Positions 24,543 through 33,395 of a stretch of 40,896 nt of DNA are shown in pieces. A program made the translations under genes and the position numbers. This DNA is from JAUNSR01 sp036655355 (GTDB lineage Bacteria; Bacteroidota; Bacteroidia; Bacteroidales; JAUNSR01). The first letter of the stretch is position 1, and each line of letters opens with the position of its first letter. The stretch lies in contig JAVVQG010000019.1 of NCBI GenBank assembly GCA_036655355.1, forward strand, positions 1 to 40,896. Direction: 5' to 3'. The notes under the pieces are model-generated. The model did not search any database, was not told the DNA's origin, and saw only the letters and a program-made list of their open reading frames with translations.

Positions 24543-26231
24543 TTATTTAAAATACTTACGTAGAATCGTATCATTTTCAAAACGTGGAGTAACCACTTCC
24601 AATATAGCGGTATTGGTCGTTTCATAGAAACTGCCAAGCGACTTTTCGAGGGTAAGTTCATCTTCTGCCCGGAAATAATCCAAACGATACAACGATGCTA
24701 ACTTAGAAATGTCCAATCCATGAGGAGTCTCGAAATAAGATTCCAACTCCTCCAGTTCAGACGGTCCTTTTATAAACCTAAAAATACCACCACCTCCATT
24801 ATTGATCACAATGATTTTAAGATTTGGTGACAACCTGTTATTCCATAACGCATTACTATCATACAAGAAACTCATATCTCCTGTAATCAACGTTGTAATG
24901 CCGGAGAAGACAGAGGCAGCTCCCGCAGCTGTCGATGTTGAACCGTCAATGCCGCTCGTCCCACGATTACAATTCACACGCGATGCCTTACACCCTTTAA
25001 AAAGCTGATGATAACGGATCGTCGTCCCATTCGAAAGTTGAAGCCTGCTCTTTTCCGGAATTGCAGGAATGATCAGACTAAATGCTTTCAAATCACTCCA
25101 AACCGTATTATTCAGATACTCCTCGTGCCGGATATCCGCCACTTTATTAAGCACCAGCCATTTTGCCGCATAATCAGATTGAATGGATAGCCCTTTCACG
25201 GAAGCGGCCAATTGCTCGGCAAATAGCGCGGGGTTACAATCCACCTGAAGCGTAAGTGAGGTAAAGGTATCGATAGCGAATTCCTCCTTCCCAACATACC
25301 AATGTTCGAGAGGGGGAAACTCCTTGAGTCGCGTTTTAATAAACTTCGATATCACGGCTCCTCCAAAACTAATTAATAATTCGGGATTAAAATCTTCTTT
25401 ACTCTCTTTTGGGATCCTGCAAATTGTTCTGTCGATGCAAGAGATGAAAGCCGGATCATTGAGATTGGAAACCGTCTCCGTCAGAATAATTACATTCGGC
25501 AACTTTGATATTTTCCTCAAGGCCTGTTCCAGTTGAGTGGATGGATTCAAAAGAGAAGCCAACACCATCACCTTTTTGCAAGAGGCGATTCGGGACGTAA
25601 GCGCCAGCATCTCCTGCTTGCTTATTCCCCGATGGTCACTGATTTTATTGAATATCCGTGGATTTTCGGCAATCTGTTCTCCTTGATTAAAAAGCGGTTC
25701 ATCCAGCGGTATATTCAGATGAACCGGTCCCTTCCGATCACACATCATCAGATTAAAAGCCTCATTTACTGAACGGTTGATATACCACTCATCCGCTTGC
25801 CGCGAACTTTCAACAGGCAATTGATACGATGCTTTCACATAAGGAGCAAACACCTTGAACTGGCGAATCGTTTGACTATCATCTTGATCAATCCACTCTT
25901 GCGGACGATCTGCTGAGAGAATCATCAAAGGGATTCGCTGATAAAATGCCTCTGCCACGGCTGGAGCATAATTAAGCAATGCCGTACCCGAGGTACAAAT
26001 CAAAGCCACAGCTTCTCCGGTCTGCTGAGCGATTCCCAATGCATAAAAAGCAGCACTTCTCTCATCCACAACCACATGACAGCGAATCTCCTCTTCTCGG
26101 TTGAAAGCCACCATCAAAGGCGCATTTCTAGAACCGGGAGAAATGACCGCGTGTCTCATCCCTTTCTGTACACATATTCTGGCAATAAGCTGTACGTTGA
26201 GCTTATCCGTGCTTAACTTCAGTTCCTTCAT
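24543..26231 (-). CDS. menD: SEPHCHC synthase (menaquinone MenD)
   Basis: A 562-residue thiamine-diphosphate enzyme joining isochorismate and 2-oxoglutarate. The N-terminal Pyr domain shows ISPGSRNAPL (about 30) and the catalytic-glutamate motif VVDERSAAFYALG (about 53). The C-terminal PP domain has NRGTSGIDGSTSTAAG and the ThDP-binding GDMSFLYDSNALWNN (about 440). Its 108-bp leader after menF contains a diverged copy of the 96-bp structured element, and an 18-codon ORF that starts in that element (ATG at 26259) overlaps the menD start out of frame. A translational control role for this arrangement is inference. Confidence 0.95.
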   Translation of the reverse strand: MKELKLSTDKLNVQLIARICVQKGMRHAVISPGSRNAPLMVAFNREEEIRCHVVVDERSAAFYALGIAQQTGEAVALICTSGTALLNYAPAVAEAFYQRIPLMILSADRPQEWIDQDDSQTIRQFKVFAPYVKASYQLPVESSRQADEWYINRSVNEAFNLMMCDRKGPVHLNIPLDEPLFNQGEQIAENPRIFNKISDHRGISKQEMLALTSRIASCKKVMVLASLLNPSTQLEQALRKISKLPNVIILTETVSNLNDPAFISCIDRTICRIPKESKEDFNPELLISFGGAVISKFIKTRLKEFPPLEHWYVGKEEFAIDTFTSLTLQVDCNPALFAEQLAASVKGLSIQSDYAAKWLVLNKVADIRHEEYLNNTVWSDLKAFSLIIPAIPEKSRLQLSNGTTIRYHQLFKGCKASRVNCNRGTSGIDGSTSTAAGAASVFSGITTLITGDMSFLYDSNALWNNRLSPNLKIIVINNGGGGIFRFIKGPSELEELESYFETPHGLDISKLASLYRLDYFRAEDELTLEKSLGSFYETTNTAILEVVTPRFENDTILRKYFK

Positions 26232-26256
26232 TGAATATATCTTTAAGATATTCTTT

Positions 26257-26351
26257 CATTTATATATAATCTATTTTTTACATCAAGGTCAAATGCGTCC
26301 TCTATATACCATCTTTGGGGTATCTCATTCTTAGGTGAACTAGGACGATTT
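26257..26351 (-). repeat. Diverged single copy of the 96-bp structured element, menF-menD gap
   Basis: This 95-bp stretch aligns end to end with the tandem units at 6005-6196. The block AAGGTCAAATGCG and the following ATATACC are conserved. The outer stem is AAATGCGTCCT with AGGACGATTT, keeping the same bulged G but with two swapped base pairs (C-G to T-A and A-T to C-G). The inner stem is ATACC/GGTAT. As at the first site it lies between an upstream stop (menF, overlapped by 12 bp) and a downstream start on the minus strand, and ends in ATG-AAA. Confidence 0.8.
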
Positions 26352-27518
26352 CTTATTTATGACATTTAAAATCGTTTCCGCTTTCAGGCACGTCTCCTCC
26401 CACTCTTTCTCAGGTTCGGAATCCGCTGTAATTCCACCTCCTACAAAGATAGAAAGATGATCCTCACACAACCGTGCACACCTTAGATTTACAAACAGAT
26501 CACAACGCCCCTCTTTAGAGACAGGGCCAAGATAGCCGGCATAATACGCTCGTTGATGTTTTTCCTTCTCTAATATCAACGCCAAAGCCTCCTCTTTCGG
26601 TGTACCGCAAACGGCAGGTGTGGGATGAAGCATATTTACCAACCGCTGCAATTGCTGCGATGAGAGTGGTAACCTGCAACTGAATTCGGTAAGGAGATGG
26701 CCCACATTTCCGGCCCTTTTTACCTTCAGTTCGCTTTTATGCAATTCAATTTCGGGATGAAACGCTTTCTCCTCTTGAATGAATTTCTGCAGAAGCGATT
26801 CAATGTATCGTGTCACAAACGCCTGTTCTTCCTTATCTTTCTTCGTCCAGTTGGCTGGATCGTCGCTCTTCCGCTCTTCCCATCGCTGTGTTCCGGCGAG
26901 GGACATGGTCCGAAATCCGTTTTCATCCACATGCAACAAGGTTTCAGGAGAAGCCCCGGCCCAACACGTAACGCCAGGCAAGTTGACCAAAAAAACAAAT
27001 GCGGAGGGGTAACTCGAAGCTAGAGAGAGAAACAGCTCTCCGGCATCTTTTCTGCTACTTTTATCAGAAACTACGATCCGAGAGAGAATCGCCTTCTCGG
27101 GTTTTCCATTTCTAATATTTGCAATGTATTGATTGCAAACCTCAATATAATCCGATTTGGTTGCCACATAATCATCCGAAACAGCAGGGAGCGCGTCAAA
27201 AATTATACCGCATGCTATCTCAAGCAACTTTTCTGGAAGAAGTGCCGTATCGTGTTTGTTTTTTTTCAGCCGAAAAGAGGAATCGGCACAAATAAAATAC
27301 GCAGCATTCCGATCTATACTGAAAGGTGCAAACAGAAAACCATCCCGGTTTGAAAAAGAATCCGCATGCCACTCTTGTAACTGCTTCTCTTTCTGGATAC
27401 CCAAAACAAAGGTATCCTCCTGCGGCAACTGATAAATGAAGAAAGGTATATTGTGAGAGACCAGCAAGGTCAGCACCTCTGACAGTTTATGCATATAAAA
27501 ATTCTCTTTAAAATGCAA
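26340..27518 (-). CDS. menF: Isochorismate synthase
   Basis: A 392-residue chorismate-binding enzyme (ADC synthase fold) converting chorismate to isochorismate, the first step of menaquinone synthesis. Diagnostic segments are KAILSRIVVSDKS (about 148), WAGASPETLLHVDENGFRTMSLAGTQRW (about 195), HPTPAVCGTPKEEAL (about 305), YYAGYLGPV (about 330) and IFVGGGITADSEPEKEWEETCLKAETIL at the end. An in-frame ATG eight codons in (27494) is an alternative start. It lies 36 bp after the antiporter stop, so both may share a transcript. Confidence 0.93.
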   Translation of the reverse strand: MHFKENFYMHKLSEVLTLLVSHNIPFFIYQLPQEDTFVLGIQKEKQLQEWHADSFSNRDGFLFAPFSIDRNAAYFICADSSFRLKKNKHDTALLPEKLLEIACGIIFDALPAVSDDYVATKSDYIEVCNQYIANIRNGKPEKAILSRIVVSDKSSRKDAGELFLSLASSYPSAFVFLVNLPGVTCWAGASPETLLHVDENGFRTMSLAGTQRWEERKSDDPANWTKKDKEEQAFVTRYIESLLQKFIQEEKAFHPEIELHKSELKVKRAGNVGHLLTEFSCRLPLSSQQLQRLVNMLHPTPAVCGTPKEEALALILEKEKHQRAYYAGYLGPVSKEGRCDLFVNLRCARLCEDHLSIFVGGGITADSEPEKEWEETCLKAETILNVINKKSS

Positions 27519-27554
27519 AGATAAGCGAATTCCGGGCTGTCGGAAAGGTTTGGA

Positions 27555-28754
27555 CTAAATATCCTGCACCTCTTGCCCGGTTGGCTCATTGCTTTTGGAA
27601 GATACGATTTTTCCTCCAATTGCCATGATCAGCGTGGAGAGAATCACCACCTGAATCACCACCGAAATACCCAATTGTGGCAATCGTTCTCCAAGAGGGA
27701 TATATAAGAATAATAGAATCGTCACAAGACCTCTTGGTGAATAAAACAAATTCGGGAAAATCGTCACACGCAGGAGTCGAAGGTAACAATAACGGATGAG
27801 GTATGAGAGTGCCAATATACCACAACTCCAGAGCAAAGCCTTGAGATTAAGCAGTTCGGAAGGAAGAATAAAAAAACCCAACATCAGAAAAAAGACGGAG
27901 CGCACCAAAAAACCAACTTCCGAAACGATATTATAGAACTCATCGAAATGCAATTTAATCCGTTCGGGATGGATGTATTTAAGAAAATGGTATTTTGAAA
28001 ATTTAGAAAGGTTACCTAGAAAAACACCGAAAACGAATATGAAGATCAATGCAGGCAACTCAAAGTATTCAGCTATTTCGAAGACGAATACCAAAGCGGC
28101 AAGAATGGGAATCAAGCGTACCCCGTCAGGCAGAAAACCGAGCAGCCAGGCAATCAAAAGAGTTCCCAATAGAGTCAACACGATGGTTCCCAATAATTCA
28201 AGTGAGAAAACACCCACCTGATGAAGCAGCCCACCGCTATTTGTGAAAATGAAATTAAAAAACAGCAGCCCGAGAATATCCGAGAAACTACTCTCATATA
28301 CGATCTGTTCCCTCGGCTTCTCTGCAAGCATTCCCGTAGCGGGAATAGCTATTGCGCTGCTAATTATGGCAAAAGGAATGACATTTACCAATATGCGGTG
28401 AAAAGAATGCGGGATATAAAACGAAAGGCAGTAAGAAGCAACGTAAGCCAAAGTAAGCATGGGAAAGACACACAATAACAACATCTTAAAAATCAACCGA
28501 TTCTTCTCCGGACTCCATTGAAGCTCCATCGCTCCTTGAAGTACTACCAGAATCAGACTAATGCCGCCCAATGTCATTAATACCGGCGTGATAACGGGTA
28601 GCTTAATATGAAAATTATCAACTACGATACGACCGACGATCCCTAATGCGATTAGAAAAATCACACTCGGCACTTTGATTTTCTTGCAGATTACATCCAA
28701 TACATAACTGAAGATCACAAGAAAAGAAAACAGGATAATGAGTTTTTGAACCAT
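27555..28754 (-). CDS. Monovalent cation:proton antiporter (CPA superfamily)
   Basis: A 399-residue membrane protein with about 11-13 helices and the NhaP/CPA fold. It has a broken-helix region around ESSFSDILGLLFF (about residue 155), where the usual acidic pair is reduced to a single Asp after Ser, and a conserved SPRGLVTILLF segment near residue 340 (arginine of CPA1 proteins). It should exchange Na+ or K+ for H+. It is the first gene of the unit running into menF-menD-menB, with the aspA terminator 154 bp upstream. Ion specificity is not readable. Confidence 0.82.
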   Translation of the reverse strand: MVQKLIILFSFLVIFSYVLDVICKKIKVPSVIFLIALGIVGRIVVDNFHIKLPVITPVLMTLGGISLILVVLQGAMELQWSPEKNRLIFKMLLLCVFPMLTLAYVASYCLSFYIPHSFHRILVNVIPFAIISSAIAIPATGMLAEKPREQIVYESSFSDILGLLFFNFIFTNSGGLLHQVGVFSLELLGTIVLTLLGTLLIAWLLGFLPDGVRLIPILAALVFVFEIAEYFELPALIFIFVFGVFLGNLSKFSKYHFLKYIHPERIKLHFDEFYNIVSEVGFLVRSVFFLMLGFFILPSELLNLKALLWSCGILALSYLIRYCYLRLLRVTIFPNLFYSPRGLVTILLFLYIPLGERLPQLGISVVIQVVILSTLIMAIGGKIVSSKSNEPTGQEVQDI

Positions 28755-28907
28755 ACCTTCACAACATAAAAGATTACACGGCTCTCATTTACGGTATCCT
28801 CCCTCACCTGCAATTCATCCACACATGAAACCCGCTCACCTATCATAACAATTCTGAACAGGAATGTTGACACAAAACAGACCAATTTAATGATAAAAAC
28901 AAAGAAA

Positions 28908-28931
28908 GGCACGGATCAAAAGATCCGCACC
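28908..28931 (-). terminator. Terminator downstream of aspA
   Basis: On the minus strand GGTGCGGATC pairs with GATCCGTGCC around a TTTT loop (ten pairs, two of them G-U), followed by TTTCTTTGTTTTT. It lies 37 bp past the aspA stop and isolates aspA from the antiporter-men unit. Confidence 0.85.
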
Positions 28932-28967
28932 TTACCTTATTATCAAAACTTGGCTTTTTAAATAGAG

Positions 28968-30404
28968 TTATTTGCTCTTAGGGATTCTCTGAGGACGAAC
29001 CATATTTTCTGGTTTCAGGATTTCCTCAAGTTCATCCTTAGGCATTAGTTTTTCTTCAAGAATCAGATCATAAACACCTTTACCTGTTTCCATCGCTTTA
29101 CGCGCCAATCTTGAACATGTTTCATATCCAAGGTATGGAAGCAAAGAAGTTACGATACCGATACTTCCGTAAACCAATTCTTTACAATGTTTTTCATTTG
29201 CAGTGATGCCGATGATACATTTATCACGCAATGTATTCATTGCTTTCACCATCATTTCAAGAGATTCGAACATTGAGAACACGATGATCGGTTCCATTAC
29301 GTTCAACTCTAGCTGTCCGGCTTCTGCTGCGAATGTTACGGTAAGGTCGTTACCGATTACTTTGAACGCAACCTGATTAACCACTTCCGGAATTACAGGG
29401 TTTACTTTACCAGGCATGATGGAAGAACCCGGCTGCATTGGAGGCAGGTTGATTTCATTCAAACCTGTACGCGGTCCGCTAGAAAGCAAACGCAAGTCAT
29501 TACAGATCTTAGAAAGCTTGATAGCCAAACGTTTTACTGCAGATGAATACATCACGAATGCACCTGTATCGTTTGTTGCTTCGATAAAGTCCGGAGCTGC
29601 CACAACCGGCATCTGAGAAACTTCTCCAAGATATTTGATACACAATGCAGAATAATCAGGATCAGCTGCGATACCCGTACCGATTGCAGTTGCGCCCATG
29701 TTCACTTCAAGGAACAGGTTCACGTTCTGCTCCAAACGAGCGATCTCTTCAGCTAGGTTATTAGCATAGGCATTGAATTCCTGACCCAAAGTCATCGGAA
29801 CCGCATCCTGAAGCTGTGTACGACCCATCTTAATTACGTTCTGGAACTGAACAGCTTTAGCGCGGAACGCCTCAATCAGATAGTTCAGAGCGCTGATCAA
29901 TTTACGGTTGCTCAACAACAAAGCCAATTTAACGGCAGTTGGATAAGCATCGTTTGTTGATTGTGATTTATTTACGTCGTCATTCGGGTGAAGGAATTGG
30001 TATTCACCTTTCTGGTGACCAAGAATTTCAAGGGCGCGGTTTGAGATCACCTCATTGGCATTCATATTCGTTGAAGTACCGGCACCACCCTGAACCATAT
30101 CCACTACGAACTGATCGTTGAATTTTCCAGCGCGAACCTCTTTACAAGCTTCGATGATCGCTGCAGCTTTTTTCTCATCGATTTCACCAAGATCACGGTT
30201 AGCCATTGCTGCCGCTTCCTTAACCATCGCAAATCCTTGGATCAACTCCGTAAAGAAGCTCAAAGGAATGTTGCTGATATTGAAGTTTTCAAGAGCTCTT
30301 AATGTTTGAACTCCATAATACAAATGGTCCGGAATTTCTCTTTCACCCAAAAAGTCATGCTCTTTACGAGTTTTTACCTGGGAATTGTTCATGTTCATAT
30401 CCAT
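28968..30404 (-). CDS. aspA: Aspartate ammonia-lyase
   Basis: This 478-residue member of the fumarase/aspartase superfamily deaminates L-aspartate to fumarate and ammonia. The C-terminal signature GSSIMPGKVNP is present (about residue 330), as are the aspartase-type GAGTSTNMNANEVI (about 106) and HPNDDVNKSQSTNDAYPTAV (about 138). The opening HDFLGEREIPDHLYYGVQTLRA points to aspartase and not class II fumarase, although family paralogues are close. Fumarate produced here could feed menaquinone-dependent fumarate reduction. A long leader (about 230 nt) with a hairpin precedes it. Confidence 0.9.
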   Translation of the reverse strand: MDMNMNNSQVKTRKEHDFLGEREIPDHLYYGVQTLRALENFNISNIPLSFFTELIQGFAMVKEAAAMANRDLGEIDEKKAAAIIEACKEVRAGKFNDQFVVDMVQGGAGTSTNMNANEVISNRALEILGHQKGEYQFLHPNDDVNKSQSTNDAYPTAVKLALLLSNRKLISALNYLIEAFRAKAVQFQNVIKMGRTQLQDAVPMTLGQEFNAYANNLAEEIARLEQNVNLFLEVNMGATAIGTGIAADPDYSALCIKYLGEVSQMPVVAAPDFIEATNDTGAFVMYSSAVKRLAIKLSKICNDLRLLSSGPRTGLNEINLPPMQPGSSIMPGKVNPVIPEVVNQVAFKVIGNDLTVTFAAEAGQLELNVMEPIIVFSMFESLEMMVKAMNTLRDKCIIGITANEKHCKELVYGSIGIVTSLLPYLGYETCSRLARKAMETGKGVYDLILEEKLMPKDELEEILKPENMVRPQRIPKSK

Positions 30405-30675
30405 ATTTCAAAGCTTTAAAATATCTGATTTTTTATTTTGAAAAGCATTCTTTTTCTAAAGTATAAAACAATGTTTCGAAACGATAGGTTCAACGATTGA
30501 ACCGGCAAATCGACACAAAGAATATTAAAACGAATCTTCAATAAGAGAGAAATGGATAACTTTTGTAAAAATAGAAATTTATTACTTAGTCACCTTTAAA
30601 ATTAACCGTTTTTTGATTCGCTTTCTAATTTTGAGCAAATATAAATGGTTTTATATAGCAATTTGTCAGAAAAAT
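30405..30675 (-). promoter_or_regulatory. aspA leader: hairpin and candidate -7 element
   Basis: No gene is seen in this gap. CAAATATA at 30636-30643 reads TATATTTG on the minus strand, a full match to the Bacteroidota -7 consensus, but the -33 element is poor. The resulting leader would be about 225 nt and includes a 7-bp hairpin GGTTCAA-CGA-TTGAACC (30487-30503). The rest is AT-rich without clear structure. Confidence 0.4.
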
Positions 30676-30715
30676 AAAAAAAGCTCTTATGTTTAAGATT
30701 AATAAACATAAGAGC
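30670..30715 (-). terminator. Terminator downstream of the rRNA methyltransferase gene
   Basis: GCTCTTATGTTTA (30683-30695) pairs with TAAACATAAGAGC (30703-30715) in a perfect 13-bp stem. On the minus strand it is followed by TTTTTTATTTTT, a classic intrinsic terminator. It closes the M23-like/dxr/rseP/methyltransferase block. Confidence 0.9.
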
Positions 30716-30788
30716 TCTTGAAATAGGGCTCACACTCTAAAAATAGGTTGTGATTATTGAATTGTTACAAACAATAACAGTAAAAATA

Positions 30789-31976
30789 CTACTCAACATA
30801 CAACACCAAACCTTTCAGGTACTCCCCTTCCGGATGGTAGATATTGATCGGGTGATCGGCAGGCTGTGTCATTTGATGAATGATGCGTACGCGACGGCCC
30901 GACTGAGCGGCTGCACTGAAAACGGCCAAACGGAAATTCTCCTTCGAAACCACCTGAGAACATGAGAAGGTAAATAAAATACCGCCCGGTTTGATTTTCT
31001 CAAAAGCTTTCGCATTCAATTTACGGTATCCCTGAAGTGCATTTCGCAACACATTTTTATGTTTTGCGAACGCAGGAGGGTCGAGAATAATCAAATCGTA
31101 CTGATCTCCCATACGGTCCAGGTATTTGAATGCATCCTCGGCAAACGCCTCGTGACGAGGATCTTCCGGAAAGTTCAACTGTACGTTTTTATTCGTCAAA
31201 TCGATCGCTTTGGCAGAACTGTCAACCGAATGAACCAGTTTCGCATCGCCGCGCATCGCATAGAATGAGAATCCTCCGGTATAGCAAAACATATTCAAAA
31301 CAGATCTTCCTTTTGAATAACGCTCCAACAACGAGCGGTTTTCACGCTGATCCACAAAGAATCCGGTCTTCTGCCCTTTCAGCCAGTCAACATGGAATTT
31401 CAATCCGTTCTCAATCGCCACGTCTTGATGGTTCTCTCCACCGATCAGGTAGCCGTTTTCAGCACCCAGATCCGCTTTGTAAGGAAGCGTGGTTTCCGAT
31501 TTATAATAAACGTTCTGGATGTCGGCACCCGCCACTTCCACCAACGCCTTCGCCAACTCGTCGCGTACGAAGTGCATGCCCGGAGCATGCGCCTGCATCA
31601 CGGCAGTATGCGCGTACACGTCGATAATCAATCCCGGAAGGTAATCTCCCTCTCCGTGAACCAATCGATACGTATTGTTTTGATCGCCGTTTACCAGACC
31701 CAAGCTCTTTCTCATTTCAAAAGCCACCTGAAGGCGTTTTTTCCAAAACTCGGCATCAATGGCCTCCTGTTCGAAGGTAAGTACGCGAACAGCGATACTT
31801 CCGATCTGATAATGTCCAAGGGCGATAAAATTCCCCTTGCTGTCAATCACCTCTACGATATCCCCCTCTTCGGGTTGCGACTCAAAACGGGCGATTGCTC
31901 CCGAAAACACCCATGGATGGAATCTCTTCAGAGACTCCTCCTTACCGGGTTTCAATTGTATTTTAGTATAACTCAT
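30789..31976 (-). CDS. RlmI-like class I SAM-dependent rRNA methyltransferase
   Basis: The product has an N-terminal PUA domain (about 1-75), a central EEHEE-like domain, and a Rossmann methyltransferase domain with FVDQREN (about 215), NMFCYTGGFSFYA (SAM motif, about 233), DPPAFAK (about 300) and the catalytic-type FSCSQ (about 343). This is the RlmI (m5C1962 of 23S rRNA) family layout. I choose the ATG at 31976, 2 bp after the rseP stop; a GTG at 31982 overlapping that stop is an alternative. Length about 395 residues, normal for the family. Confidence 0.88.
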   Translation of the reverse strand: MSYTKIQLKPGKEESLKRFHPWVFSGAIARFESQPEEGDIVEVIDSKGNFIALGHYQIGSIAVRVLTFEQEAIDAEFWKKRLQVAFEMRKSLGLVNGDQNNTYRLVHGEGDYLPGLIIDVYAHTAVMQAHAPGMHFVRDELAKALVEVAGADIQNVYYKSETTLPYKADLGAENGYLIGGENHQDVAIENGLKFHVDWLKGQKTGFFVDQRENRSLLERYSKGRSVLNMFCYTGGFSFYAMRGDAKLVHSVDSSAKAIDLTNKNVQLNFPEDPRHEAFAEDAFKYLDRMGDQYDLIILDPPAFAKHKNVLRNALQGYRKLNAKAFEKIKPGGILFTFSCSQVVSKENFRLAVFSAAAQSGRRVRIIHQMTQPADHPINIYHPEGEYLKGLVLYVE

Positions 31977-31978
31977 AA

Positions 31979-33292
31979 TCACTTAAAGAATAATTTGAAC
32001 AGGTCGTTTCCATTCGCGAAAATCAACAATCCGAAAAGAATCATCATGCCCATCACCTGAGCATATTCCATGAATTTCTCACTCGGCTTGCGGCGTGTTA
32101 CCACCTCATAAAGCAAGAACATCACATGTCCCCCGTCTAACGCGGGAATCGGAAGGATATTCATTACGCCCAGAATAATCGACAAAAAGGCGGTCAACGA
32201 CCAGAATGCCTGCCAGTTCCAAACCGATGGGAAAATATTCCCGATCGAAACGAAACCGCCCACACTCTGCGCGCCCTCTTTTGTAAATATATATTTCATT
32301 GAGCTTACGTAACCGGTAAGGCGATCCATCCCCTTTTGAATTCCTACGGGAACAGACTCCAGCAAAGTATATTTCTTCTGGACCAGTTCATACATTTCGC
32401 TCACCGGCTTGTTCACCACTCCGATAAATCCTTCCGGATTCACCGTTACGGGCAATGACGAAAGAACTCCGTTTCTATAAAATTCAATCGCAATGGTTTC
32501 CCCTTTGTGTTTTTTGAGCTCGTTGCTTACATTTCCCATAGAGGGAGTTGCAACACCGTTAATCGCTACCAGGCTATCGCCTACCGCCAACCCTGCGTCG
32601 GAAGCATTCGATATCTGGGCGAGATCTCCGATCACAAACGGAATACGCTCACGTGAGAACCATGTATTCGCAGCAATGATCTGTTGCATCAGATCTTCTG
32701 GAATCGCCACTTCCACTTCTGAACCGCCTCGAAGCACCGTTACGTTTTTTGCTTCGCCGATTTTCTGAATATCCATTGTTTCCATCGGTGTGCCGTCTAC
32801 CGCAAGGATAATGTCGCCATCTTTGAATCCCGCGTTTTTACCCACTTCGGAAAACTCCATTCCGGCTTTCACATTTTTAAGCGGCAGATACACGTCTCCC
32901 CAATGAAATGCGATTCCTGCATAAATCACAATGGCAAGAATGAAATTGAAAAGAACGCCTCCGATCATAATCATCAAACGCTGAAAAGCCGGTTTTGAAC
33001 GGAATTCCCATTCCTGAGCCGGTTTTGCCATTTGCTCTTTGTCCATCGACTCGTCAATCATCCCGGCGATCTTCACATAACCACCTAAAGGCACCCAACC
33101 CACACCGTATTCGGTATCGCTATTTTTCGGTTTAAACTTAAAGAGCGAAAACCACGGATTAAAAAACAGATAGAATTTCTCCACACGCACTTTAAAAAGG
33201 CGCGCAAATATGAAGTGTCCGAATTCGTGTACGACGACAAGAATAGAAAGTGCCATTACCAACTGTAAGGCCTTGATTAAAATTACCTCCAT
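31979..33292 (-). CDS. rseP: RIP metalloprotease RseP (site-2 protease)
   Basis: A 437-residue inner-membrane zinc protease. The active site HEFGH is at residues 22-26 in the first helix, the second metal motif ALDGGH (about 390) is in the third core helix, and two PDZ-like regions lie between (GFKDGDIILAVDG, about 155, and AGLAVGDSLVAINGV, about 237). It cleaves membrane-embedded anti-sigma factors and remnant signal peptides. It sits between dxr and the RlmI-like gene, a common arrangement with dxr. No anti-sigma factor is in the window. Confidence 0.94.
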   Translation of the reverse strand: MEVILIKALQLVMALSILVVVHEFGHFIFARLFKVRVEKFYLFFNPWFSLFKFKPKNSDTEYGVGWVPLGGYVKIAGMIDESMDKEQMAKPAQEWEFRSKPAFQRLMIMIGGVLFNFILAIVIYAGIAFHWGDVYLPLKNVKAGMEFSEVGKNAGFKDGDIILAVDGTPMETMDIQKIGEAKNVTVLRGGSEVEVAIPEDLMQQIIAANTWFSRERIPFVIGDLAQISNASDAGLAVGDSLVAINGVATPSMGNVSNELKKHKGETIAIEFYRNGVLSSLPVTVNPEGFIGVVNKPVSEMYELVQKKYTLLESVPVGIQKGMDRLTGYVSSMKYIFTKEGAQSVGGFVSIGNIFPSVWNWQAFWSLTAFLSIILGVMNILPIPALDGGHVMFLLYEVVTRRKPSEKFMEYAQVMGMMILFGLLIFANGNDLFKLFFK

Positions 33293-33395
33293 TCAAATAG
33301 AATTAAATAGTATTGATTTACTCAGAATTCCCAGGATGCGAAATTACGCACTTTTTGAATTCCCACATTTTAAAAATATAAAGCAAAAGCGAATT

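Noticed and set aside
31392..32060. 222-codon plus-strand frame opposite the rRNA methyltransferase gene
   Set aside because: It lies antisense to a gene with all its catalytic motifs and crosses the gene boundary; the composition is unlike a real protein.
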